From: Entomortierella parvispora
Lineage: Eukaryota; Mortierellomycota; Mortierellomycetes; Mortierellales; Mortierellaceae
Assembly: GCA_963573315.1 (NCBI GenBank)
Contig: OY752149.1
Location: 124,001 to 188,000, forward strand
Length of the DNA: 64,000 nucleotides
Direction of reading: 5' to 3'
This document shows positions 10,379 through 22,100 of the stretch, in pieces (positions within the stretch are counted from its first letter, which is position 1; each line of letters begins with the position of its first letter). The translations under genes and the position numbers were made by a program. The notes below the pieces were generated by a model. The model worked only from the letters and a program-made list of their open reading frames with translations, was not told the DNA's origin and did no database searches.

Positions 10379-13300
10379 GTAAAGGCCTTTCCCGCTCTGT
10401 GTGAGTGGATGGGGGTGCGATGAAAGGATGAATTACTATTGTTGTTCAGGAAACTGTTAGTACTTTGACTACCAGCAGAGAGTCTTCAAGTGTGCTTTTG
10501 CTGTTGCTTCCACTGCGATGGTTGTGCAGACTTTCAGTAGCTTCCAGAGATGATGTAGAATGGAAACGCTTTTCCATGTTTGTACAGAGTGCAAGAGGTG
10601 CTGGTAACGGTTTGTGTTTGGAAAGAGGAAAGGGTGGGGTGACGCGAAGTGATCGTGGTGTTTGAGCGGGGCGAAGATGAGGCACGGACCCTGTCTAGCA
10701 GACAGGTTGGTGGAGAAGAGATGTAACGAGATCAATGCGAAAAGTGTGATGGCGATGTGGGGACAATGCAGGTGGGAGAGCAGGACAATGGTGTGGTCAG
10801 GGCTGATGGAGGGGGGTGTGGGGACGCAGGAGATAAAGAACTTGTGTGCAAATGGGCCGCAAGTGTAAGAGTGGGTCTGTTGGATACCTTGAGATTAGAG
10901 AATTAGAGAGAGAGCAACCTGTATGAATCAGCAATGACAGTGGCGTTGAAGAAGAAGGATGGTGATGAAGGTGATGAAAGTGACGAGGGCAATTAACGAC
11001 AATGAGAATAATGATGTAGCTGAAAACAACAGTAGAAAGAGGGATACGAGGGAGGAGGGAGGCTGGAAATTAGAGGACAGGAGAAGGAAGGAAGAAAATA
11101 AGAAGAAAGCAAGAAGGAAAGAAAGAAGGGAGAAAAAAAAGGCGAGAGCGAGGACAGGGAAAGTGCTACGATTTATTTCGGAGGTCGCGTTGGTCAGACT
11201 GGCCGCCAGTCGGCAAGGATCGCGTTATATCAGTTTGGCTCGAGCGTTTTGTTCATCCGTCCATCGGCAGAGACGCGTTTTTTATTGATTCGTTTGGAGC
11301 GGGATGTTGCAAACTGGATCGGTTGATGTTACTTGTTGTTCACAGAAAACGATTGACAAGACATGTGCATGTTAGGACGTCGATGAGCAATGCCGGAAAA
11401 TATCCATGTTGGTGGCTGGATTTGTGCGCTTTTGTGAATGTAGCAAATACGGAACAAAGCCTAAAGGACTGACTGGAACTGTGTACAGGATCCCTTGCTC
11501 AATTGATGTAAGGTCTCTTTACCACGAGTTGAATCGGCTTGTAGGCTACCTCGTCCCAACGTAGAGAAAAAGAACGGAAGGGTGCTAAAAATATGGGTCA
11601 CGGCAGTCAATGCCTTAAACTAGGCGTTCAGATAGAAAAGCCATGAAGGCATGGGTCCATCGGATGATAATTTCCCTCGAGTGAGGGGGAGAAAAGAGAC
11701 ACAATACACAAGGACGCACGGATTGACGGCGTTGTGAATTGTACGTCCAGTCATTGAGTAAACAAGCAACATCAACACAGCTAAAGCATCTAGCTTGGCG
11801 TCCGATAGGAGCCTCACCCAAACCTCTCAGGAGATTGGGTTGATGGGACCAAGGGGGTGCAACTCGCTATTAAAATGAGGAGAGTGAAGAATTATAAAAA
11901 AAGGGCGGGATGAAGAGAGTGGAGACATAGAGACAAGTGGGCCCAATCCGCCCCATGCTGCTCTTGTCATGGCTCTTGCAGAGAGGAGGTCTTTTGTCCT
12001 TGCCCACCTGAGTGGACACAGGGAAGAGGTTCACCCGAACAAGCAAGCCTGACAACGCGACGCTCTGCCGGAATGCAACGAAGGGCTGCGTTTGTGCGTG
12101 CGTGTGCCCTCTTTGTTGGAGTTGGATGGCTGAGAGAACGGGTGTTGATCGCCGTCAAATCTTTGAGATGCAATGGGACATTCGGTAACGGGATGCGACA
12201 AACAGCCGTCGGCAATGGCTAAAGTAAGGTGCTTGTCCTTCTATCGGTGCGTCTGCGTATTGTGCAGTTCACAGATATTCAACTCTCTTGCACCATGAAA
12301 ACTCGGCCCTTTGGAGACAACAACCCTTGTGTGTCCCTTGATCCTTTGGAGCGACGACTCAATGTGCAATACTATCCGGAGGGTGAATTCTGCAAGAAAA
12401 AACCATCTCTGGCTCGGCGCTACTCTTACTCTCTCAGTCAATGAACATGAGGCCTGTTGTCTTTGTCATATTGTACGATAGCACAGCACTCTGAACCAAT
12501 TGCTGGAAACAAGGGGAGTCGCTAGGGAAGTAGGTCAAAGGGGAAGTGAAGGGTGACCCGTCTCCAGTCCATCCATTTGTCCCCAGGATCTTTGGTGTGT
12601 TTCCTCATTAGCCTCCCGTTTTGGGAGTGTTTTTCTCTGAAAAGGAGCCACCTGGGAAAGGAGCTGGCAGACTCTTTCACCCCAGTATCTCTTGAGCTGA
12701 TGAGTCGATCTTCCTCAAGTATTCTTTAAGAAAATCTCATTTATCAGCAACCTGACTACTACTAACTTCCCTGACACTATCTTTCGTATCACCAAAAGTA
12801 AAAAAAAAAGAACAACAATAACAACAGCCAACAACCAGCAACCAGCAACCTTCAGAAAAAAAAGGGGTGAACCCCAAAGTTCAAACGCAAAGAGCCGAGT
12901 CCATGATTGCCGGAGAGAAGCTGTGCCCATGCAAGGCGATGCAAATGCAATCCTGGATGCAGGGATTGAAAGGTACGCGCAAGAGAAGAACAAGAAGGAA
13001 AGGTTGTGCTCCTCTTCCATCCTTCTTTTTCCCCTTTTCTCCCTTCACCCTCCCCGAGTGATCTTTGCAACTCGCCTCCTCCTCTTTTGATCGGCTTCTC
13101 CCTCGACTGCCCTGGCTCTAGTCGTTGAAATTCTGAATCAATTGACCAGGATACTGCAGAGGTCACTCTCTCCCCCCGATCGAAACAAGGAGCGGCAGAG
13201 AGGGAAAAAAGGAACACTAGGATTTCTTCCTCTACTGCTTGATTCGCGATGCAGATATGGAGCGTATAATGGTCCAAGCATGCCAAATATCGAAAACTAG

Positions 13301-13733
13301 GTACCAAGGTCCTAAGAAATCAATAGAAATGGGAAGCCAATCTCTTCGACAAAGGCATGAATTGACTAGGGCTTGGGTTACTCTATCACTCCTGGTGAAA
13401 GGCGGTTCGGTGGCGGCACTTCCTCATGTAACATTTGTGATCGCATTTCAAGGCGAGCATAGAAATATCGTTGTCATAATGAAAAAGGACAGGCTGCAGG
13501 TACGACCAAAGAATAATATCTCTGACCATCATGGCAATAATGGCAAACTACTATTCACATATATTTATTGCAGAGTTGGGCGGTCAAATAAACGACGGCG
13601 TGGTATGAAAGACGAATCTGCAGATTCGTACAAGGGTGGTTGGTGGGACAGGATCGAAAATATGATAATAATCAAAGAAACAAGTATAGAATGGGAAGTG
13701 TGAATGGGAAAAGAGATCAAAGAGAACGCGTTT
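10379..13733. other. Long gene-poor stretch (3.36 kb) between MFS transporter and RAD21
   Basis: No coding region can be supported. Open frames here are short, biased by composition, and show no recognised domain. Visible content: a purine-rich tract at about 11030-11160, dispersed A-runs at 12799-12808 and 12857-12864, and AT-rich sequence at about 13480-13720. It must contain the transporter promoter (near 10379) and the RAD21 3' flank. A long-leader transcript or non-coding RNA is possible but unproven. Confidence 0.5.
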
Positions 13734-15851
13734 TTAGTAGCTCTCGACCTCAACGGGAAGCTGCTCTTCCGTATTTGAATCTGCCTCCACCAGGGTGTCC
13801 AGCCATGGACTGCCTCCTACAGAAATCTCTCCAAAACTCTCCTCCTGTTCCACTTTGACAACATCCTTAGTTGAGAGTACCAACAACTCAAAGAAGAGCT
13901 TGGCTGCATCAGTGCGCGTCCGCTTTTGCTGGCTCGCGCCGCTTGGTCCAGCCATAAGTTCCGAGAACGTGACCCGAGACGTGTCCCTGTTAAGGGCTGA
14001 ACTGGCTGTGGCTACACTGGCGTTGCGAGTTGCCCGAGATGAGGACTCGCGTTCCGACCGACCCTCCGCGATCTTTTGGGAATCGATTCGCTGGTGAACC
14101 AAGCGCATGGTCTGAATGGCAGAGTGTGAAAAGACAGTTCCATTGAGTTCTTTTGTGGATGCGCCTGCTTCGGTTGATGAATTGTCTTCCATTTCCTGGA
14201 AGAGGGTGCTCTTGGAGCGCGTATCAGCAGCAGAAATCGGAGCTGCAACGTTCTCGTCGTCTGCATTGGCCTGAGCTGCAACTTCGGGAGATTCCAAGCG
14301 GAATCCATCGAACATGTCTGCTGGTGGAGGTGTCGCTTGATGAAGGCCAAAGTCGTCTCCATGATCTTCGGCTTGGTTAGCCCAAGCATCCTGCTGATCA
14401 TCCTGCCAACGGTTATCTTGGTTGATATCCTGCACTTCTCTGGTCGCTGGAACAGCTTGGTCAATCTGAAGTCGACGGGAAAACATGCTTGCCAACTCTG
14501 GGACGAGAGAGCTTCCCATCACCCTGGGACCACCAGAACAATCCAACAGGTATCCTGCCAATCCGCCACGGGCAACATCTTGCTCAATTTGTTGCAATCT
14601 CAGCATCTTGCGAGATCTGGGAAGCATTTCATGGTTCATCAAAAGACCATCGGCCATCATGTCCAGGTTCGTGCCCATCAAGACATCGCGGGGCATCGTA
14701 GTCTCCGCGTCCACCACCAATTTTCGCTTCTTGGCCCCTGGCTGTGGTCTCTCTGGTCTTTCTGCTGCTGGAACACCTTCGGCATCCCAAGCATCCGCGA
14801 AATCGAAATCAAGAGGAGGACGGGCGCCATCTTCAACAGCCATCTCGAATCCAACGTCGTCCTGAGGGTTGACACTGTTTGCGCGGCCGTCCTCTGAGCC
14901 TTCTTCGAGATTCAACACGCGGTCTTTCGCATTCTCAGACAACATGCCAAAGGGGTCCACACTCACGGAACGACGCTGAACGGCTGCATCACGAGCCACT
15001 TCGATTTCCAGATCATCTCTGTTGTGAGGGCGCCTCAAGAAATCAATGTCGCCTGCGTCAACCAGATCCTCGCCAAACATATCCAAATCCAGAGCATCGT
15101 CGGGACCAGCAAGGTCAAAGTCCATGGCACTATAACCTCTTCCTCCACCGATACGGTTCATGATGTTTCTTCCCATTTCAATGTCGAGTCCACGGTGGCG
15201 GTGGCTGTGGTCCAGAGCAAAGTTGGAGTCATCGTCCATCGTCAGGTCGGCAGTGTTGTTGTCATCTGCAGTACGGGCCTGGGTCAACTTGGAGTTCAAG
15301 CCCCAGGCGTTCAAGTCGATGGTCTGAGCGGGCAAACGAAGGTCAAATTCCGTCATGGCATCGGGGACAGTAATAGCATTGAAGGCCGCAAGAGAATGCT
15401 CCGCGGGAAGATCGCCCGAGGCGCCGTCCAGCATCAAAAGTGTGCTATCGCCCTTGCCGTTCGCGTCTGTGCGGAAGGCCACCTTGATTTTGACCAAGGC
15501 TTCGTTACAGTCTTCCAGAAGATACTTTGTCTTGCGCGAGTAAATACGAGCGACACCGAGCAAGAGCTGTCCAGAGAGACGAAGAGCCATGGGGGCCTGG
15601 TCTGCACCCATGATGGCATCTATATTGAATTGATTGACGACGTGTTTAGTAATGTGAACCTGTCAGTTTTCATGATCCTTCCCTGCGCCACCATCAGTTC
15701 AACAATCCTCGAGCAAATGGGCCTCACCGACAGAGGAGTTCAGGTTTGTCTGCAGGAGTTGGTTCTTGGATAGCTTGCGCTCCCAGTGGGCCGCGAGCCA
15801 GACCTTGGCCAGGGGGCCTTTCTTGGAAAGGATGGCCTCCGAGTAAAACAT
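13734..15851 (-). CDS. RAD21: Cohesin kleisin subunit RAD21/SCC1
   Basis: Alpha-kleisin that closes the Smc1-Smc3 ring for sister-chromatid cohesion in the nucleus. Exon 1 (15851-15728) encodes the hallmark [20 protein letters not shown] followed by AHWERKLSK; exon 2 (15619-13734) continues in phase with [20 protein letters not shown] and [16 protein letters not shown], the Smc3-binding N-terminal domain. Length is 669 residues. The middle is acidic and Ser-rich with IEMGRNIMN and other candidate separase or SA-binding segments. The C-terminus ([20 protein letters not shown], then FGEISVG) is the winged helix that binds the Smc1 head. A meiotic Rec8 paralogue is less likely, because the N-terminal block is the RAD21 form. 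It is followed on the same strand by the START-domain gene lying upstream. Confidence 0.95.
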
Positions 15852-16208
15852 GAAGGAAAATGTGACGAAATTAAGAACAGGGGATGGATTTGAGCGAGTG
15901 GGCGAGCAAGCAAAAGGCTATGTAAAAGGGAGATTGTTCGAGACTTGAGAAAAGACGTGCAAGGAGCAGCAATCACGCGAAAATGAGAGAGGAAGAGGGG
16001 GATGTTTGAAGGGATGGACGGAGGCAAAGAGAAGGAGAAGAACGCGTTTTTTTCATTTTTTATTATTATTGTGTTTTTTCTGTCACTGCGTCCTTTTCAT
16101 TTGACACAACAGGGACGGCGGCTACGCGCCATCGGAACTTCGAATAAATTAATTGAATAGACTACCAAACTATCAGTTATTCAAAGTTTTTATTCATTAA
16201 AAAAGGGA
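15852..16208. other. Intergenic: RAD21 promoter and START gene 3' flank
   Basis: 357 bp with no coding content; T-rich (16047-16079) and AT-rich (16140-16200) patches only. Confidence 0.6.
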
Positions 16209-17090
16209 TCAACACTTCGTTGCCACACCCACACGATCGGCTGCTGCTGGGGCTACGCTCGATACCTTCTCATTCACACCCTCGTCCTCTTCCTTCTGCA
16301 TCAGTCCCCGTCCCGCACTTCTTAGGGAGTTCAGAAACGCTGGACAGAAAAAGAGTCGAGAAAAGGCCAGGAAAAAGTTAGCAAAAGGCTAGGCAAGCAC
16401 ACAGGACGATGTCGACGTCGCTTACCAGGGACTCCCGACTTAGCGGCCCAATTGATGATGCTGGTAGGGATGTTACCCTGTTGAATATTAGAACAAAAAA
16501 AAGGATACTTGCTGTCAGAATCACTACATTGACCAAAACTACAAAGGACAAAGTTGGTTGCGGCAGGGAACAAGAATATCCCGCTTTACCTTAGGATCGT
16601 CAAAGTACCCAAACCAGATATTGCATCCATTCCCATCTTCCGTAGGCTGGATAACAACATCCTGTCGAAACTCATCTACACGGACCATTCCTGAACTGGC
16701 CGGCATTGTTTCGTCTACAACACTATTTCCGTTGATACAAACGACGCCGTCCTTGAACTCCTGAACCCTCAGTTCGTAAACATAGTCTCGCGGACTGAGC
16801 GGCCAAGGAAACTTTGCCACAAAGTGTAACCGATGATTTGGCAGCGCCCTCCAGCTGGTCATGTTCTTATCCCACGTTTTGCGTAGATCCAGGTCTGTGT
16901 ACGCTCGGAGCAGGTAACGGACGGGCAGGTCGGGAAATGTGCCAAGAACCTTGTATTCTTTCAGGGCAGTGCCAGAGACAGATCGACGAAAGACTTTGAA
17001 GTTTGCCACCTGGGAAAAGAGTTCCCAAGAGGCGACGTCGGGCTTCTTGATTTCTGCCAGAGCTTCGTTAACTTGGTCTTCAGTGAACAT
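16209..17090 (-). CDS. START-domain lipid-transfer protein (PCTP/StARD2-like)
   Basis: A 227-residue protein made almost entirely of one START domain, the hydrophobic-pocket fold that carries phospholipids or sterols between membranes. Exons are 17090-16590, 16477-16426 and 16339-16209, all in phase. Features typical of the phosphatidylcholine transfer type: WELFSQVANFKVFRR, LRKTWDKNMTSW, FPWPLSPRDYVYELR (the aromatic PWP-RDY block), and after the first splice GNIPTSIINWAAKSGVPAFL, which forms the C-terminal lid helix. No transit peptide or membrane segment is seen, so the protein should be soluble. The bound lipid is not predictable from sequence. The last exon ends in a short polar tail. 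Confidence 0.87.
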
Positions 17091-17930
17091 GCTTGTTATC
17101 TATAAGAAGGATTGGGCGGTGGACAGACAAATGGGATGAAGAGATAAGAAAGAGAACCAAGAAAAAGAATTGATGAACATCACAAAGAAAGCACGTCACG
17201 CTTTTTTGTGAAAGTTGAAACGCAGAAGGTAAAGGTCGGGGGAGAGCAGGCAAAAAATCGTTTCTCGTTTCCGCTCTCTGTTCGATCAGTGGAGAATACA
17301 GTAGATCGCAGGAGTCGGGCACAAGAACAGACAGGGAAGAATAGATAGAATACCCAAATAGATATCAATTGTTCTGTCTCGTCAATTACACCGAGGCCGC
17401 TTTGACACGAGATCGTTTTCAGTAGTCTGTAACACCATCGCGTCTAGCATCGTGCTCTGCTCACATCAGCCAGCACAGTTGGATGAGGCTCTCGGACTCG
17501 TCTTCCGCCATTTCAGTCTGGTGTTCACACCATGACCACGGAGATGTGTTCTGTGTTATTTTCTACAGATGCAATATAAGTTACCCTCCCCTTGCTGCTT
17601 GAGAATAGGAAACGTGCCTCTGAAGTGGATGTCGCCAATGGTTTCGCTTTCTCAGAACTCTCGTTCAAGGCTTAGATAATGAACTGAGGGTGGTGTCCAA
17701 AAAAAAAGTGTCTGGTAATTGAGACAGCCATCTCGCCTGCAAGTGAGGTCACTTCCTCTGACGAGACGTGCCACTCCGAGAAACAAAGACTTCGGAGAAA
17801 TGAGGCTTGAATGGCAATTGAGCGATCCAAAAAGGTAGCGCCCCCTGGTCGGCCGAAAGCTGACCACCGAGCAGGCTCGGCGGATAGATCCCTCGCGCGA
17901 AGGAAGAGACAGTCGCGGATGGATGGTTGC
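17091..17930. other. Intergenic between START gene and tRNA-Lys
   Basis: No gene is seen in these 840 bp. It contains the START gene promoter and leader at the left and the tRNA 3' flank at the right. Confidence 0.6.
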
Positions 17931-17944
17931 AAAAAGGGGCAAAA
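17931..17944 (-). terminator. Pol III terminator of tRNA-Lys
   Basis: On the minus strand, two T-runs (TTTT at about 17941-17944, TTTTT at about 17931-17935) follow the tRNA 3' end within 20 bp, the usual RNA polymerase III stop. Confidence 0.7.
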
Positions 17945-17950
17945 GGAAAG

Positions 17951-18023
17951 CGCCCAACGTGGGGGTCGAACCCACAGCCTTCAGATTAAGAGTCTGACGC
18001 TCTACCGATTGAGCTAGCCGGGC
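17951..18023 (-). tRNA. tRNA-Lys (anticodon CTT)
   Basis: 73 nt fold into a full cloverleaf on the minus strand. The acceptor stem GCCCGGC pairs with GTTGGGC (two G-U pairs). The D arm contains the A box TAGCTCAATCGG, the anticodon loop CTCTTAA gives CTT, and the T arm carries the B box GGTTCGACCCC. No intron is present. Its first 24 nt (18000-18023) recur at 18519-18542, 25766-25789 and 28169-28192 as the boundaries of three LINE copies, so this is the rebuilt, presumably functional gene after three insertions. Confidence 0.96.
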
Positions 18024-18518
18024 GAAGAGAGAGATACTCTTCGGTTTATTCCATGCGGGGGGGTGCCGAAGCTTTCCCAAAGTGTTCCCCCTCGCTGGTA
18101 ATGATAAAGGTTACTACTGCCGAACTATCTGTTTTTTCTAAAAAAAGTGGCTCGCCCTTCGCTAAGCGGGAACAAGGGCTTCACGATCCATACAGATCGG
18201 GCCCAGGGAGGTAGGGGTGGAAGACTATTTAGGAAAAAGGCGACGGAAACGGCGGCCCTTGGTCATGACAAGTGAGGAAGTGACACCCGAGAGGAGCGTC
18301 AGAGCCCTTGGCATGGATCTTCTGGATCTTGCAAGGATCCAGGGGTGCTCTTTGAGTAGGGCAGGGAGCCACCTACTCGCGAGCACTGCTTCTCAGAGGC
18401 GGGGAGAAGCAGCGACCGCTGATTTTTTTTTTTTGGTCGGTTCCTGCTCATCTCTTGTTGGTAAAGAGATGAACCGATGCCTGTTGGAGGTCTTGACGGA
18501 GAAGGAGACCCGCTCGCA
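18024..18518 (-). mobile_element. LINE copy 1: 5'-truncated 3'-UTR fragment
   Basis: About 495 bp nearly identical to the last part of the full-length copy (18543 onward). Differences are few, for example TTCGC versus TGCGC near 18161 and the T-run near 18422. It lies directly against the mature 5' end of tRNA-Lys, ending CTCTCTCTTC then GCCCGGC. The other end breaks off inside the element 3' UTR at 18518 and is joined to the 24-bp tRNA duplication. By the logic of repeated insertion into the tRNA-proximal site this is the youngest of the three. Confidence 0.93.
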
Positions 18519-18542
18519 CTCTACCGATTGAGCTAGCCGGGC
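18519..18542 (-). repeat. 24-bp target-site duplication = 5' third of tRNA-Lys
   Basis: An exact copy of the first 24 nt of tRNA-Lys (starts GCCCGGCTAGC, ends GGTAGAG on the minus strand), including its Pol III A box. It marks the junction between LINE copies 1 and 2. Confidence 0.95.
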
Positions 18543-19167
18543 GAAGAGAGAGATACTCTTCGGTTTATTCCATGCGGGGGGGTGCCGAAGCTTTCCCAAA
18601 GTGTTCCCCCTCGCTGGTAATGATAAAGGTTACTACCGCCGAACTATCTGTTTTTTCTAAAAAAAGTGGCTCGCCCTGCGCTAAGCGGGAACAAGGGCTT
18701 CACGATCCATACAGATCGGGCCCAGGGAGGTAGGGGTGGAAGACTATTTAGGAAAAAGGCGACGGAAACGGCGGCCCTTGGTCATGACAAGTGAGGAAGT
18801 GACACCCGAGAGGAGCGTCAGAGCCCTTGGCATGGATCTTCTGGATCTTGCAAGGATCCAGGGGTGCTCTTTGAGTAGGGCAGGGAGCCACCTACTCGCG
18901 AGCACTGCTTCTCAGAGGCGGGGAGAAGCAGCGACCGCTGATTTTATTTTTTTGGTCGGTTCCTGCTCATCTCTTGTTGGTAAAGAGATGAACCGATGCC
19001 TGTTGGAGGTCTTGACGGAGAAGGAGACCCGCTCGCGTTCTCGACCTTGTGTTTTCTGTTTTTTTGGTTTTCGTGTTTCGGGTCTGTTTTTCTGGCGGGG
19101 CGGTCAATTGCAGGAGTCGATCGTCCCTGATTTTGTTTTTTATCGTTCGGGACCGTGCGGTGCAAAC

Positions 19168-22100
19168 TTAATTGCTCCACATCTCTCCCCATTCCAGCCG
19201 ATCTCGAAAGACCGTGATGTGAGGAGGATGGTGCCACACAGACACAAACTGGTCGTAGTTCTTTGTCGACGGCTCTTGCCCTAATTGGCCTCGAGCTCGT
19301 TGGTGGTGTTCCACTTGATCACGGTAGATGGCTCGCGCCTGTTCTACCTTGGCTCGTGTCTTGAACGCTGATACAACTGCTCCTCTCAGGTATATATCCG
19401 CCTGTCGTTCTCCATCTCCAAGGGCACAATAGCTTTGCCATATGGTTTGAGTGACGGTAGAATGCAGGTGGATGGCCAGAGGTGGCAGGTCCGCTACTCG
19501 GGGCCAACAGAGTATATCGTGATACACTATTGTGGATAGCGGTCCTGTCTGGCAGAGGGTTTCGATCCTCTCGCGGACTCGATCCCATTCTGCCAACACT
19601 TGTGGGCAGTCGTGAAAAGCATGGACTGTGTTCTCATGGACTTGTATCGGTGGGTCATGGGCGATGCACCTCCTGCACCACTTGTTCTCCACCGGTTGAT
19701 TGAGTATTATGGTCGACTTGAATCCCTTGGTCCATACCGCTCTGTGATGGAGCTGGTACAGAAAGTGGCGCTCGTTGGGGCGTCGCTCGGTCGCCCAGAA
19801 GCGCTCCCAACTCACCTTCCACTCTTCGTCCGGGATCGGAGGCATAGAGTTCCTTTCGGGATGAGGCCCAGGTCCCGTCCGGTCCACCTCGATGGATCTA
19901 AAGTTCATCAGGCTTGGGATGGCAGGCCAGTCCCTCTTGGCTTTAGGAAGAGGTCGTCCTACTTGGGCCTCTCGTGCTACTTTGCCCAGGTACAGACGAG
20001 CCCTCTTGACCTCAAAGGCGTTGGTCGCACACTCGCCATCAAAGAGTTGGAAGCGATATCCAATTCTTCGCTCTGGGCGCGGGGCCTCTTTGATGTCCAG
20101 CTCCTGGAACGCATGGACACTGGCGAGGATGCTGGCTGGGAGAGGGGGGTCTGACAGGCCCAATAGCCTTGTCCCTCTCTGTGTTGGGTTTTCTAGAGCA
20201 AAAATGGCTTGACCTCCGCCGTTGGCTGTCCCCTCTCTGACAATCGTCTCCAACAGAGGAACCCATCTCTGGGCCGGGGTCTCCAGTCGGCGTGCCATCC
20301 ATTTTGCTTTCAGGGCTTTGATCTGGTGTTCGGGGTGCAAGAGTCCGTATCCACCCCATTTCTTGGGCTGGCGGTACCAATTCAGACTCACACGAGCGTT
20401 TGTTGTTGGCCACAAAATGTGACGGGTCAGCTTGTCCAACTCCTGGTAGAACGACGCCGTAAAGGTGTAGAATGGTGCGACATACCACAGCTTTGACAAA
20501 AAGTACGTGTTCAGTACCGTCACACGACCTTCAAACGTCAGCTTTCTCAATCGCCATCCAGCAATTGCGTTCTCCAGTTTTCCGAGAATTCCCTTCTCAA
20601 TCCCCTTCATGTCGCGTTCACCTGACTGCAACACGATTCCCAAGTGCTCAAATGCGGTCCCGAAGGGCACCGCATTGACATTTGGGACAGCGATGACCGT
20701 GTGAGCGGTCTCGGTCAGAGGGATCAGAGTGGATTTGTCGTGGTTGATGCGAGCCCCAGACGCCGCTTCGTGGAGCCGGATTGCATTCTGAGCGTGGATA
20801 TCATCTCCTGGTCCCATCAGCAGATTGGTGTCATCTGCAAAGGCGGCAACCTTGGGACGGATGCCAGGGACCATGGGCCCCCTGGCGGTTCGTGTGTAAT
20901 GTAAAAGGAACGGCTCCAGTACAAAATTGAACAAGATCGGCGCGAGGGGATCACCTTGGCGAAGTCCTCTCTTGATCTGGTACGGATCCGATTTGCGCGA
21001 CCCCAAGTGGATGGTTGCCTCTAGCTCTGTGTAACAAAGCTTGATCCAGTGCCTGAGCCTCGGGCCAAATCCAAAGCGCTCCAAGCACAGATGCAGGTAT
21101 CCCCATTCCACCCTATCATACGCCTTTTGCTGATCCAGACTCAAGATCGAAGCGTCTCCCTTGCTCCCGTCTTGAAAGTAATGAACCAGCAACTCCAGCA
21201 ACATGACGTTGTCGTGTCCTTGTCGTTCTGGGATAAATCCCGTTTGATGAACATTCAAGATCTTGTCGGCAACAGGGTTCATCCGGTTGGTCAAGACCTT
21301 TGTAAAAATCTTGTAATCACACTGCGTGAGGGAAATAGGGCGGTAATTCCCTATTTGCTCCGCATCCCCCTTTTTGAACAGCAAGATAGTCAGAGACTGA
21401 CCATGCGATTCGGGCATAGACGCGACTGATCCTGGCTTGATATCGTTAAATATCTCCATGAGGACCGGTGTGATCTTGGATTTGAAAGCTTTGTAGAATG
21501 CGTAGGTGAGCCCGTCAGTTCCTGGAGAGGATCGAGCCGCCATGGCTTGAATCGCAGACGTAATCTCTCCCTCCGTGAGATCCGCATCCAGATCGATCTT
21601 ATCTCTGGCGTTCACCGACGTGTGGACTGCACTCAGGAGCGTCTCCTGTGCGGTCCGGTCAGTCGGCTCTGACGTGTATAGCTCAGAATAAAACTCGCGG
21701 GCGATCGATTCAATCGAGTCCATGTCCTCTTTTGATTCTCCCTCCCTGTTTTTAAGAGCTGCGATAGTTGCTTTCCTGCGGCGTGCGTGAAGAAGCATGG
21801 TAAAAAACGGCGTGGCCTTCTCTCCTTCCTCCACCCATTTCACCTTGGCCATCAGCGCCACCTTTTGAAGTTCGTACTTGGACAGCTCACCCAGGTCATC
21901 AAGACATTGCAACCTCCTTGCAATTGCCTTCTTGTTCCTGGGGTGCTGGTCGAGAGTAGCGTCCGCTTGCGCGAGATCCCTGGTCAACTTTCGACGCTTG
22001 TCCATGTTATCTCTTCGTTTTTTCTTTGCATATTTCAGACCTTCCTCCAAGATCCTGGTCTTGCACTCGTCCCAACAGGTGGACATGGGTGGCGAGTCGG

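Noticed and set aside
10959-11288. 109-codon basic frame in the gene-poor stretch
   Set aside because: Composition-driven (GAA/AAG-rich) with no similarity to a known family and no splice or promoter context.
13239-13703. 155-codon plus-strand frame ending near the RAD21 stop
   Set aside because: No recognisable domain, lies in AT-rich sequence in the 3' flank of RAD21; chance frame more likely.
18217-18531. Antisense open frame in LINE copy 1, as a host gene
   Set aside because: It lies wholly in the element 3' UTR on the opposite strand, recurs in all copies and has no recognised domain; kept only as a low-interest finding.
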